This document shows, piece by piece, positions 45,719 through 57,343 of a stretch of 64,000 nt of DNA. Within the stretch, counting starts at the first letter, position 1, and the number at the start of each line of letters is the position of its first letter. The notes beneath the pieces were generated by a model. That model saw only the letters and a list, made by a program, of their open reading frames with translations, made no database searches and was not told where the DNA came from. The translations under genes were made by a program, and so were the position numbers. Where the stretch lies: NCBI RefSeq assembly GCF_905171775.1, contig NC_053492.1, positions 276,561,438 through 276,625,437 on the forward strand, written 5' to 3'. The DNA is from Rana temporaria. Its lineage: Eukaryota; Chordata; Amphibia; Anura; Ranidae.

Positions 45719-47484
45719 TCAGTCTTTGACACGGCCCATCATGTCAATAATATTTTTAAAATTTGCTTCGATGACCATCATTCTTTGCCGCATATTGTCC
45801 ATTTCCGTGCTGCACTCCAAAAGGACATTTGTTACATTCTGTTCCATGACAACCATCCTTTCACGCATATTGTGCATTTCAGTGCTGCACTCCATTACCT
45901 GTTGAATAATTATAGCAGCACTTGCACGCGAAAATATTGCCACACCATCTTCCTCCCCTAAAATAAATAAAAATGGGCAATCAAAACTAAAATATTTGAT
46001 GAGGCCTATCTACATATGTTTTTCAAAATCAAGCTGGGGTGACACTGACCTGATGGTCTTCTCCTTTCCACCTCCACAACTTAGCCATCTTCTATCACTC
46101 CTCCTTCTTCCACCACCTCCCCATCATCTTCCACGACTCCTCCTTCTTCCACCACCTCCCCATCATCTTCCACAACTCCTCCTTCTTCAACCACTTCCCC
46201 ATCATCTTTGACTCCTCCTTCATCCATCAATCCACCTTCTTTCAATTTGCCAAATTCTTCTTCCGCCACTTGCCCTGCATCTCCTATAAATTCTAAGTCC
46301 AAAATTACTTCTTCCTCCTTTCTTCCTTCCTCCTTTCTTCCTTCCTCCTCTCCTTCCACATCCTCTTCTCCTTCCACATCCTCTTCTCCTTCCACATCCT
46401 CTTCTCCTTCCACATCCTCTTCTCCTCCCACATCCTCCTCCTCCTCCACATGGCGAGATGGAAGATTTTGGCCTTGTCTGGCCCTCTCTGCCTCCTCCAA
46501 ATGCTGGCGACTTCTTTCCCCTAAATAACACAAAACAAAATGTATACTTATCAGCACACAGATATTGGAGAGCAGAAATCACACACATTGCTTAGAAGAG
46601 GCTTTCATTTATTTTCTTTTATCTTTCACCAAACCTACATTTTTGAAAGACTTCTATGGCAAGCTCTGATCCTGCCCCATTTTAGCAAAGTGACACACAT
46701 GGATGTCCCCCCTAAACTGTATTTCTGGGAGACCCTACCAAAAACAAAAATTTAGTTGGGGAGACACAGGTGCTCTGCATTGCAGATGTGAAAACATCTG
46801 CTTTCTTAGGACTGTTTTTAGAATGAATCCTGTTTGCCTTTCCCATTCTCTTAATTTGATTTTTTCAAACTAGCTTTTACACAATGTTTACAAACAAAGT
46901 TTTTGGCCAGTGAGCCATGTCCAGGTGTGTTGTTCCTGGAATAACCAAGCCTTTCTGAGAAACTATGTGATGTTACGCGGTTTACTAAGAACACTATTTG
47001 TAAATAGGTAGGTATTTATGTAATAAAAAATAAATGACAACATGTCTTCAAAAGTACAAGCAGGCCAAGGAGGCAGATGGTGAAATATACATGGCAACAC
47101 ATTCTTGCAGACTATCCCAACCCCCAAAAAGATTTACTTACTTTTACGCAGAATTTTAAGGATCTTCTTCATCTGATGTGGCTCCCTCAATTTTAAGTCT
47201 GACCAGCGTTTCCTCAGCTGTTCCTTGGACCTGGTGATCCCAAACATCCTCTGCATTCTCCTCGCCACCTTGTCCATAATATGTGCCTTTCGGCGGTTAG
47301 GGGTCTTGTATGGCCCTAATTCACCATCATAGTCCTTCCTCCGCATGATGGAAACTAACTCCACCATTTCCTCGAACCGCATATTAGTGGCTTTGTATCT
47401 TCTTTGCCTGGATCGGGACGTCCCTGCCTCTGTCCCTTCACTTGTGGCATGAGAGCATCGTGCCCGCTCGTGTGACATCGCCAT
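45719..47484 (-). pseudogene. Myb/SANT-like gene of Harbinger element 2 with in-frame stop (3 exons)
   Basis: Exons are 47484-47142, 46520-46050 and 45957-45719; both introns are GT-AG and phase 1 as in element 1. Exon 1 holds the Myb/SANT-like domain (YKATNMRFEEMVELV, DYDGELGPYKTPNR, ITRSKEQLRKRWSDLKLREP). Exon 2 is extremely acidic, with five or so EEDVEG units and later GEVVEEGG repeats. Exon 3 has a heptad-patterned coiled coil (CSTEMHNMRERMVVMEQNV, repeated as CSTEMDNMRQRM). A TAA at 46083-46081 replaces a GAG of the repeat and ends the protein at about residue 260 of 350, before the coiled coil. Either the gene is truncated or the stop is tolerated, leaving exon 3 untranslated. Confidence 0.78.
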
Positions 47485-48265
47485 CTTTCCTTCCCACAGA
47501 GATTATGGGCGGGGAAAAGAGGAAATGTTCCGCCATGGGCGGAGACGAGGGCGGCGTTTCATACATACGCGGAGTGTTTAAAAGGTGCACGCCGTGATTA
47601 TGCAGCTTACGCGGTAATTAGGCGAGCGTGAGAAACGAGGAGCGAGAGACAGGAAGGTAAGGAAATTCAAAATGGAATCAGCAGAGGCCTAGAAAATGGA
47701 GAGCCATGGGATGGGGGTTTGGTCTGTTGGTTGCACCCTTTTTAAGCTATTCTGTCTATGGGGTACCACAATGTTATTTTGGTCTCCAAATGCTTTTGGA
47801 CACCTCACAAAATAGAGATGTGAACAATGCTGTACCTCATTGACAAGTTTTTGAATGGTGTATTCAGATCAGGCAAAGTATTGTTCAGTGTTGGTTGTAC
47901 AGAGGTCATTAGGAAGTGTCTTTTATGTCATCCATTGTCAGGGGCAGGAGATCTACACATGAAAGAGTGCCTAGATGAATGCTCTCATTTGTAAGCATTG
48001 TTTAGTTTTCTATATTAAAATTAGTTACTGCAATGTTAACAATGGCTCTGCATGTAGCAAATCAATGTTTGGTACATCCAATGCGGCCGAGCTGCCAATC
48101 ATTTTTACAACAAGAGAGACTGTGTTTGTAATTAGATATAGGTCATAAATTTGGAGACACATATTATATCAAGGTCAACGATGATCCTTTTTAATATCTA
48201 TTTTTCTTTGGTTTATGTTTTGCTAATCTAGACTCAAAAAAACAATTATAAAATCACGCCGGGAA

Positions 48266-49542
48266 ATGGACCTCCTCCAAACTAAGGAAGCAATAGAGGC
48301 CTTACTAGATACATTTCAGGACACGCCCATCCTGTGGAATTCAAAACTCGTTATATTGCAATAAAGATGTACGAGCGGCAGCACTAGAGGAGCTAGCAAA
48401 CTATATGCAAACATGGGTGCCAGGATGCACTGCCAACATGGTGAAGGATAAACTTGCCAACCTGAGAAGCACATATAGAAGAGCATACAAAGCTAATAAA
48501 ACCAAAAAATCGGGAGCAGCAGCAACACAAGCAAAGGAACCCAAACTGTGGTATTACAAACAGATGGCTTTTTTGCGGAACGAAATGGAGGGCAGGAAAT
48601 CGATGTCTAGTCTTGATTCCAACCTTCCCTCCACGCTACATTCCAGCGGACATTCCCCAGATGACCACAGCCCTGCAGAGTCGGAGGAAGAGGGCCTGGC
48701 TGACAGAGATGCAGATCTGCCACCCTTCGATGAGGAGGTATAGTAGTTTCCTCTATATTTCTGGCGTAAATAATTATTGGTGGATTAATGAGTTGATATT
48801 GTAAAAGAAAAGCCAAGCTGGGAAAAAGCCAAAAAAAAGGTGGACAGACAAATAGGTGTCAGGGATGACAACTGCAGGGGTCAGAAGGAGAGTCTATTTA
48901 AGTAATAATGAACCGAAAATACTAAACGATAAACAGGAAAATTAGTGTGGTTTTATTTTGCGAAATAGTAAAAAATGTCCCTTTTTTTGCACACAGGAAG
49001 AAGAGATCAGCCAGGAGGTGGCAGATCCTCACGTGTCTGTCAGCCAGGAGGAGCCCGGGGTCAGTGGCAGCCAGGAGGAGGCCGGGGTCAGTGGCAGCCA
49101 GGAGGAGGCCGGGCCCAGTGGCCTGCAGCAGGTCCCCCCGCCCAGGACAACCACCACCAGCCAGTCTTCTCCCCCCCAGGTGAGGCCATCAGGCCGAAGG
49201 AGGCAGTTGAGGCCTGTGGAGGAGGCAAGCCTCCGCATGATCCAGGAGGCAAGCGCCATCATGAGGGCCCCCCTCAACCCCACAGAGGCCTTCAGTGCCT
49301 CCTTGGCACACGATTTAAATGAAGGGGAGGAGGAGCAGAGAAGACTGGCAAAGGCCCTGATGAACCAGGTCCTTTGGTGGATGCAGAAGGGCCTGCTGAC
49401 CCCAGACACTGGGCTATGTGACCCGGCCCGGCTTGCTGAACACCATCCTCCTGCTGCCACATCGACCCCATCTGCAAGAGCCCGTCTAAGATCCGCTGGA
49501 AGGCTGCCTGGAGGGAAGGCTGGAAAGAGGAGGAAACGGTGA
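48266..49542 (+). pseudogene. MADF-domain gene of Harbinger element 2, one frameshift (2 exons)
   Basis: Exon 1 is 48266-48737 and exon 2 is 48997-49542, joined in phase 0 (GAGGAG|GTATAG ... CACACAG|GAAGAA). The frame starts MDLLQTKEAIEALLDTFQ and DTPILW, but shifts by one base near 48350. The other frame then continues YCNKDVRAAALEELANYM, NMVKDKLANLRSTYRRAY and LWYYKQMAFL, the MADF domain. Exon 2 contains repeated GSQEEAGVS units and a helical segment shared with element 1 (VEEASLRMIQEASAI ... LLTPDTG). It ends in a basic tail, GGKAGKRRKR. It lacks the Pro/Ser/Thr array of element 1. The tail codons are antisense to the inverted MADF relic at 49487-49730. Confidence 0.8.
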
Positions 49543-49730
49543 TTCCCTGCCTTCCATTTCCTTCCACACAAAGGACATCTTGTTTGGACTACCACAGTTT
49601 GGGTTCCTTTGGTTCTGTGCTGCTGCTTCATATTTTTGGTTTTGCCTCCTGAGGCTTGGTAGTTTATCCTTCACCATGTTGGAAATGCAAGTTTGCATAT
49701 AGTTTGCTATCTGTTCTAGTGCTGCCGTTC
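49487..49730 (-). pseudogene. Inverted MADF exon-1 relic at MADF gene 3' end (element 2)
   Basis: On the minus strand, opposite to the MADF gene, sequence from 49730 downward matches exon 1 closely. It has the codons for YMQT, then NMVKDKLPSLR, an A-rich linker, KEPNC-like sequence in place of KEPKLW, and FVWKEMEGRE matching FLRNEMEGRK. A 22-bp stretch is identical between exon 1 (48433-48454) and the relic (49661-49682, reverse complement). The relic has small deletions and lacks the N-terminal part of the domain. Its end overlaps the MADF stop codon at 49540-49542. Confidence 0.85.
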
Positions 49731-49757
49731 TTTTTTTGTTTGGATGACATTTGCATA

Positions 49758-49763
49758 AATAAA
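49758..49763 (+). promoter_or_regulatory. Polyadenylation signal AATAAA for the MADF gene of element 2
   Basis: AATAAA 216 bp after the MADF stop, just beyond the inverted relic. Its use would place the relic in the 3' UTR, as in element 1. Confidence 0.5.
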
Positions 49764-50733
49764 TGTCTTTTTGCTATCATTTGAAAACATGTCTATTGTT
49801 TGTTATACTGTGGGGATTATTAGGCAGCAAACCTTTAATAAATATACAATGGGTCATTTACAAAGGACACACTCCTTGGGGGGGGGACATTTGGTGTGCC
49901 AACATGGTTCAATATTCTCAAATGAAACCCAAAAAATAAAACAAGCACTATAAAAAAAAAAAACATGTAAGAACAAAATGAAGAAAATGGTGACATAACT
50001 AGAAACACCAAAAAAAAAAAAAAGATGAACATTCCTTTACAAAAATTATTTAAAAAAATTATGGAGGACCACCAACAAAAACACACGTCTGGCCTAGAAA
50101 ACATTTTTAAATTATTACATCACAAGCAAGAAATGTGACATTTCAGTATGGGACAACTCAATTGAAATTGCATCAGCAAGAGAACGGGGTTATTCTAGCA
50201 AGAGAAGAATTAATAAAACGAGGCAATAAACTGTGGTTTAGTGCGCCGTTTTAAGACATTGTTCTCTTGCTAGAATAAAAGCTTTCAAATGACGAATGTG
50301 CCATATCCCAAACAAACGCGAGTTTTACCTGAACGAGCGCTCCCGTCTCCTCATTTTGACTGAGCATGCGCGGGGTTTTTGTACGCTGCTTTTGTGTACA
50401 GACGACCGAACATGTCCGAGCGGACACGATTCCAGCGGACTGTTTTAAAGCAAGACCAGGAAACAGTTGTTCGTTGGGAAACGGTCTGGCTGACGAATGT
50501 TTGCTGGAATCCTGTCCGTTACTGCCTACACACGATCGAACATGTCCGCTGAAACTGGTCCGCGGACCAGTTTCAGCAGACATGTTTGGTCGTGAGTAAG
50601 GGGCCTTAAAGTGACATATATATTTTTTTTCAGAATTTTATTTTTTTCAGATTTTTTTTTTTACAGCTTGGGGGGGGGGGGGGGGGGGGCGTCGCCCGAG
50701 CGCCCCTATGGACGGGCCGCCACTGATTGTCAC

Positions 50734-51962
50734 CCACAGAAAGTGGGAAATAACAAATCTACTGGCCGGATCAACAGGTAATACAACTCTGTTAAAAGGG
50801 GCTACAAAAAACAAAAGCAAAGAGTTAATGTCAGTGAAAGACTGTGACACATATGTAATTTTTGATTTTGTTCCACTTGGAACATGGATATCCTATTACA
50901 TCAGACTGTCTTCATAAAGAATATGCAAGATGCCTTCAGAAATTCAAATCTTAAAAAGTTATATGTACACTATGCAGTTAGAAAATAAAAACTGTTCATT
51001 ATTTTCTTCTGTGTAAACTTTTCAAATTGTTCTTGGTATTTACACCAGCACCAAGATTATAATGCATCAGCTATTTCTGTCATTTTAAAGGGCATTGAAT
51101 GATTAAATCTCCAATAAATCATGTGGTTTCACCAGGATATGTTTACAAGGCTTGCACATAAGTTCATTTATTCAAGGTAGGAATATATCTCAGTTTTGTT
51201 AACTTAGAGCTTCTGCAATTTTATTGATGTCACAATGATCTATTGGAGTAGATAGTTATCTTTAGTTAAACTTCAAGAAGGTACCACTTTTTTTTTTTCC
51301 AGCCAGAGACATTTGTGCTTTTACATTTCTTAAAGTGGAACTTAAACAAAAAATGAACATGGCACATTACAATTCATTTAGCACTAGTCTAGCAAATGTT
51401 GTACAGATATCAATTAGCTGTCTATTAAAGAAATATGTGTGCTTTCACTTAAGGCAGCCATAGACAGTGCAATCTTCTTTCCTGCAACTACAAGAAGGTT
51501 ATGAATCTCTACCTTCTCATCATAACAGCAGAACTAGTTTATTCAAGCAGAAAGTATATTCAATTGCTACACTAGACAAAACTAAATTAGGACTTTTTTC
51601 ACATGAGTAGCTAGGTATAGGTGGTTGAGCCACCTAAAGTCATTCTGTTCACATGCTGCAACTGTGATGCTTTGCATCGTGATCTCAGCAAATTTAATGC
51701 AGAGTCACCACCTGTCAGACTTGAACATCCAAGCCAATAGGGCAGCACCCCAACTGTGGGTCAGATGCTTGGCTTGTGGTTGCAGCATATTATTCCCATT
51801 GTAAATTCCTGTTCATAAAAACAAACAAACAAAAAAAAAGTATTTGGAAGGTGACAGGGTCGCCTCATGATGCCTGACACTGGTCTTTTTTGTTGCAGTC
51901 TGAAAAATGATCCATCATGGATTGCTTTTCAGAAAATGGGCTAGTGTGAACCAAGCTTTTAG
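50734..51962. other. Intergenic, nothing recognised
   Basis: AT-rich flank between two hAT elements. A TTAAGTGGAACTTAAAC-like word near 51332 resembles ends of TTAA MITEs but has no partner. Confidence 0.4.
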
Positions 51963-51970
51963 GTGCTCTG

Positions 51971-52584
51971 CAGGACTGTCTTAATGCATGGGCACCCCTG
52001 GGCACTGCCCAGGGGCCCCAGGTATGCTGGGGGCCCCATAATAATTTTGCATTACATTATACTTGCCAACTGTTCCAGATTTGCTGTGATGGTTGTGTCC
52101 TGTGCAGCATTCCCTAACCTGTACTGTGCCCTCCTGATCCCGGTATTGTGCCCTCCTGACTCCCCTTGTACTGTGCCCTTCTGCACAGTACCCCCCCATA
52201 CTGTGCCCTTTGTGTTGATTCATCTTCAATTTATGGTATGTTTTCTTATTGTTTAAAATCGATTTTATTGAAAGTACTAATATATATGTTTAATTCTGTC
52301 AACTATTTAGACAGTACTTTAATTCTTGAGAGTAGGGGCGTAAATTGGGGCAGGTTGGTAGGTAGGGCAGGACTTTAGGGTTGTTGGGGCTCCTGGGCTT
52401 GAGTCACTTTTGGGCCCTAACTTCTATGCATTACAAAAAATGGGCATGGTTCACACAAAACAGTGGGCGTGGCTCAAGTGGGCATGGCTCGGAAGGAGTG
52501 TGGTTAGAGTCTGAGATGGATGAGGGGTGGAGGGAGAAAGAACGAAAGTAAGAGGGAGAAAAAGAGAGAAAGAAAGGAGAGAAC

Positions 52585-52621
<37 letters not shown>

Positions 52622-53630
52622 GGAGGGACAGCAGGCCCTGATCCTACACCACAATAAAAATATTTGTATCTATCTATCGATCTATCAATTCAGCTATCCA
52701 TCTTAAGCATATAACAAGCTCTTTAATGCCTATTTGCTACCCCCTGCACACCAATGACTCTGCCGCCGCTAAAATATCAGCAACCAATATTTCTTGGTCC
52801 GAAAAGAAACAAAAGGCCCACTTGTGCACTCACCGGAGTCTTTGGGAAAACGAGAGCTTAATAATAAAAATCATTCATTAGTCATTACAGAAATATTCCC
52901 TTTTCCCTATGATTCACGTCCTAGTAATTACCATCTGACCAGCCTAATAAAAACCGCGACTAAATGAAGGTCAACTAGCAGCGACAAGTGTTCATTATAC
53001 AATAATTACATTGTGATTGTGCAGACAGAGCCTTGAAACTGGTTTACCTTTTAACAGCCTCTGGTGTTCTGCCGAATAAATTCCCCCAGCGGATAAGGAA
53101 CCCCCTGTACTGCGCAGGCGCGGCGCGTAGCTTGCCATCTAGTGCTGACTCCGCCTCAGCTCTACATGTTCGGCTATTTTCGGAGGCTCAGTTCAGGTTC
53201 GTACTGAGCAGTACAGGGGGGGTCATTATCTGCAGAGGGAACTTTTTCAGCAGGACACCGGAGAACTTTTTCGGCAGAACACATGGTCAGCGTCAGACAG
53301 TCAATAGCTCAGGGCGGGCGCTACCTATTTACATCACGTGTATGGAGAAGTACACTAGGGGGAGGCGGGGGCCCCGAGTACATTGCGGGGACCCTATGCA
53401 GCTTGCGTAGCAAGCGTATAGGGTGAATCAGCCCTGGGAACGGCACACACAGAGCGTGCCGAGACTGAGTGGATGGGAAGCGCATGCGCTGGGAAATAAT
53501 TTAAAGGAAAAAGTAAGGAGACTTTAACAGGCAGGGCTCAGTCAAGCCCAATGGTAAGTCTGACCCTGCTGGTAGGGGTCTCAGTGCATTACTTTGCCCA
53601 GGGGCCCATGATGCCATTAAGACAGTCCTG
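51971..53630. mobile_element. hAT-type element, 1660 bp, 8-bp TSD
   Basis: The left end CAGGACTGTCTTAATGCATG is mirrored by CATTAAGACAGTCCTG on the right. GTGCTCTG flanks both sides (51963-51970 and 53631-53638). Inner ends share gggcactgcccaggggccc and ttgcccaggggcccat. It contains a (GA)n tract at 52586-52620 and a GC-rich segment with an inverted pair ccccctgtactg / cagtacagggggg (53100-53222). No transposase frame is recognised; it is non-autonomous. Confidence 0.9.
52586..52620 (+). repeat. (GA)n microsatellite
   Basis: A nearly perfect GAGA tract of about 35 bp inside the hAT element, within a wider purine-rich stretch (52530-52625). Confidence 0.9.
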
Positions 53631-53638
53631 GTGCTCTG

Positions 53639-55398
53639 TCATATTAGAGAATTATGTTAAAAGGGCCTGAACAGCAGTGGAAGTGTAAATGTTCTAAGAT
53701 TAAAAAAAATATATTGTGAATATTGATAACCTTATAGAGATTGTGTATTTGTTTCCAATTAGCCATAGAACATGGCCATGTGAACTTAAAAAAAATGTTA
53801 CACAAGTGCAAGAGACATAAATGTATATCAAGCTGAGAACACGTTTTAAGCTAAACATGCATAAAAACATATCTTGATTGATGAAAACGATTTTGAACCT
53901 TTGTTCCTAGAAACAAATGTCTCTTAACTGCTAATGGTACACAATGTTTTGTATCAACGTATTCACTATTAGAACATGATTGTATATGCTTTGTGTATAC
54001 GTACTGCTTTGTGTTACCAAATAGTTTGTCCATATTTAGGCAATTACTCCAAGACATCACAGAATTTAGACTCTGGCTAATTAATGATCATGTCTCTTAT
54101 TAAGCCGGAACTTTTCTAAACATATTATGTTAATAAGAAAAAATATTATAAAAAACACCCACTGGCAGTTCACCACTCCTACTGCAATTACTTCAAAGCC
54201 ACAGCCCTGGCAGCTAAACAATGTTCCCAGTCATGAACTGAGGAAATCCAGGGGAGAGCAGAGAATGTGAGAAGGCTGAAGCCGCTGCTGTATAAACCCA
54301 ATAGGTTACCAGTAGGGATGAGACCGATGTTCGAGTCCAACATCGGTTCGGCTCATCCTTATTTACCAGACTTCCCTCGGGATACACTGTACAGAAACTC
54401 TAAGGCAACTGGAATGTGTGATGTTACATTTATCCTCTAACCTACAAGGTGTTATTCCAAAGGGCTTTACATTTCTAATGGCTATTATCCTTAAAAGCAA
54501 CAATTTATTCCTAGGCACATTAAGTATTTCAACATAATACCACTTCTGAAATATCAGGGGATTTAATATGTTTTTAGTTTCTAAGTAAATTTTGCTGTAG
54601 TAATTTCCTAAGAAATATTTACCCTAAACTCTAGGTAGTGATTCTATACCCAAAATGTACAAATCTTTTACTGGGATTGATCAGATAATGACACTTTTAT
54701 TATCTGAGACCAACCCAAAGAAGGTATTACAAAAGCTTCTCAATTCTCTACAAAAACAAAATGCACAAGGTGCCATTCTGTCTACACCCTTTCTAGCAGG
54801 TAAGAAATAATTGGGGATATAATTAGGAGAGAGTATATGATGTCATATACCATCTGAATATTTTATTCAGAGTTCTCAATGGATAACATTTTGGTTTTAC
54901 AGAAAACAAGATTTAATGGCTGATTTCTATTGCTTGTCATTATTTTTCCTGTAATTCAGTCTTTTTTCTAATTGAATAAGATAAAGTAAAATACCCTTAA
55001 CTCTCTCATTCTTGTTGCTTAAACACTCCCCTACATTTCTATAAAACTATGATCATTCTTAACCTTAAAACTATTGGATTGTAGATCTAAGTATAGATAA
55101 AGGTCTTACTCTAGTAGACTTGACTTTTTTTATAACACATAATTGGTAGGCTAGTATCTTCCATTATAGTATTCGAAGATGAGATATCAGCTTCCCTCTA
55201 TTTCTCCAGATGTTATGTTAGAGATTAGGATAGAATCAGTAGAGAGAAGGAAAACTGAACAAATGTCCTCTGAGAGGTGGCTAGTAAAATACAGTAGATC
55301 ATAATTTAATAGTGGCTTAGATTGTTTTCATGGAATTAGAAGCATGTATTACTATGAATTGAAAATATTTAGGGAACTTTAACAGATTTCTTTCATAG
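53639..55398. other. Intergenic, with one short fold-back
   Basis: AT-rich, no coding frame recognised. At 54314-54360 a 47-bp palindrome (AGGGATGAG ... CTCATCCTT with inner CGATGTTCGA / CAACATCGG) resembles the end of the frog repeat at 24826, closed on itself. Confidence 0.45.
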
Positions 55399-55769
55399 TT
55401 AAAGTGGTTGTAAACCTTTACAGACCACTTTAACCTACAGGTAAGCCTAGATTAAGGCTTACCTGTAGGCGTGGGGGCACTGAGCGTGCCGTTAGTGAAG
55501 GCGACCGTGCCGTCACGAATGACTCCCGCGCATGCGGGGGAGTGACTTCATCGTGGCTCCGGCCAATCGCAGTGCCATAGCCACGATATGTGGAAGTGAG
55601 TCCTGGAGAGATGGCGCCGACAGAGGAGGGCAACAAGCACCGCTGTGGGGGCTTTGATCTCAGGTAAGTACTTCATAATGAGCTAATATGCTATGCATAC
55701 TAGCTCATTATGCCTCTGTCTTGCAGGGTGCTTAGAAAGTAAAAAAAAGGGGGTTTACTTCCTCTTTAA
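55399..55769. mobile_element. TTAA-flanked MITE, 371 bp
   Basis: TTAAAGTGGTTGTAAACC on the left is mirrored by GGTTTACTTCCTCTTTAA on the right, with TTAA at both borders. Internal palindromes include cctacaggtaagcctag / aaggcttacctgtagg and atgagctaatatgc / gcatactagctcat. The TTAA target suits piggyBac or Kolobok-type elements. Confidence 0.8.
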
Positions 55770-57340
55770 CCACAGTTTATCAGATGGTTCATTCCATCAA
55801 GATTCAGACCTGTTCTTAAATAGTAGTAATGTAAAAATCATAGATGTTATGAACTCTCATACCTCCATTCTTGTTTTATAAGATACGATGATGAGATTCT
55901 TACTCCCTTTGCCAGCCTATAAAAATGTTTGATAGTGACTTATACACAAGCAGAAAGGAGTTTGGAAGCAAAGCTCATAATACTGTCTTAAGCTGTGCTG
56001 TGTGATCTGGACTGCAAACACGTGTCACACACAGCATCTGGTTTACTGTCATATACTGTTCACATTTTGGCAAAACTGTGTGTAATAGCTTCAATAGACT
56101 AGATCTCTTCAAAATGTTACTCGTTGTTAGTGATGAGCAATGTGAGCAAGGATTGGTGCACTGGGTGTGTGAAAAATCCAGCATGAATCCTGCAAACCCA
56201 GAAAATTGTGCTTGAACCCCACTGAAGTCTACAGGAACCCCATTCTCATAATATTTTCTGTTTTTTTCAGTGTTAATATGAAAGGTTTTGTTAAAAATAT
56301 GGGTCCAAAAATGGGCTTGGGCCTGTGAGGCCGCGTGTGCAGCCATGCACTGCGTACCTGAGTAAATGGCAGCTCGGGATGTAGAGGAGTTTTGTGTAGA
56401 TCTATTCATGTTAAATCAGAGGTGTAGGTTCTCCTAATGAGCAAGATTCAGTCCCTGGGTCACAGGAGCTCTTGGCTTATACTACCATCTTGGTCTCTGT
56501 CCAAGCCACGCCCAACTAAGATTTTTTTACTGAAGGAATCGCTCATTTTCCTATTTGGATATAATGGGCACCAGTCTACATCACCCTCCACCCTCCCTCC
56601 TTAAAGCTTGGATGTCCCCAATAGTGTCTTCTGTCACCACTGCTAAATGAGACCTGCAATCACTTTTATACCTGGAGAAGATGGATGCCATGGTCCAAAA
56701 TGATGCACCCACAAAATGCTTCTTTGCGCGTTGAAGATCCTTCATAGGGTATTCATTCTCTGCATCGTAAAAAGTTCAGCTGATGTCCTTCTTTCAATTT
56801 ACTGAATGGTATGTAAAAGAAAATCTTACCAATTCACTTGGCAAACTCAAGCTTCCCTCTTTTAACTCAATGCTTGGACCTAACCTTCCATTTCCCCCTT
56901 TTAGCCCTTTAGCCTCAAGTGCCTCTTAGTTATATTTATTTGTCTTTCTGTTGCTCACAGGAGATTTAGCAGATAACAATACCTATGTATTATTGTTTAT
57001 CTGGTATGCTCACTTAGGCAATGACACATTCTTTAGAATCGAGCATTAGTCCTGTCATCCATGCTTCCCTTGATATTTTGCTTATTGAACCGTACAGGGT
57101 TATTTACACCTTTGTGACCTCAACTTTTCTTTCTCTGTCATAGTCATATTAGTCTGTGCTGATTTTCAGCTAACACCAACCACTATCTAAAAGTCTGATT
57201 TCTCCTGTTGTTTTGAGCTTATGTTCTGCTGATTTTCTGTTAGTCCTATGTGCCCTTATAATTTGAATTGATACGTGTGTCATTTTGAAAATTTCAATTA
57301 AAAAACCTGTAAAAAAAGAAAAGCATTTTGCAGAGAACAA
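55770..57340. other. Intergenic, possible LINE 3' tail
   Basis: No coding frame recognised. The stretch ending near 57320 (ttgaaaatttcaattaaaaa acctgtaaaaaaag) resembles a LINE 3' end with AATTAAA and an A-rich tail, but no upstream LINE coding sequence can be recognised. Confidence 0.3.
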
Positions 57341-57343
57341 TTA

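Larger units (their letters stand above)
42187..50605. mobile_element. Harbinger element 2, 8.42 kb, three genes, nested in hAT element
   Basis: The left end GGCCTTGTACTCACGACC is mirrored by the right end TCGTGAGTAAGGGGCC, with TGA and TTA flanking. The inner arms share tccgctgaaa and ggtccg words. Gene order is transposase (plus), Myb-like (minus), MADF (plus), the inverse of element 1 as a whole. Coding identity to element 1 is high in the transposase and lower in the two DNA-binding proteins. It lies inside a hAT element, so it inserted after it. The transposase is open but the other two genes each carry one break. Confidence 0.9.
39151..50725. mobile_element. Large hAT-type element, 11.6 kb including a nested Harbinger, 8-bp TSD
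   Basis: The left end is CAGTGGCGGCTGGTGCTC and the right end is the complement of CAGTGGCGGCCCGTCCATAG. ATTGTCAC is directly repeated at 39143-39150 and 50726-50733, a perfect 8-bp target-site duplication. Without the nested Harbinger element 2 (42187-50605) the hAT element is about 3.2 kb. It consists of a satellite (39200-41575), about 600 bp of unique sequence and a short right arm. No hAT transposase frame is present, so it is non-autonomous. Confidence 0.9.
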
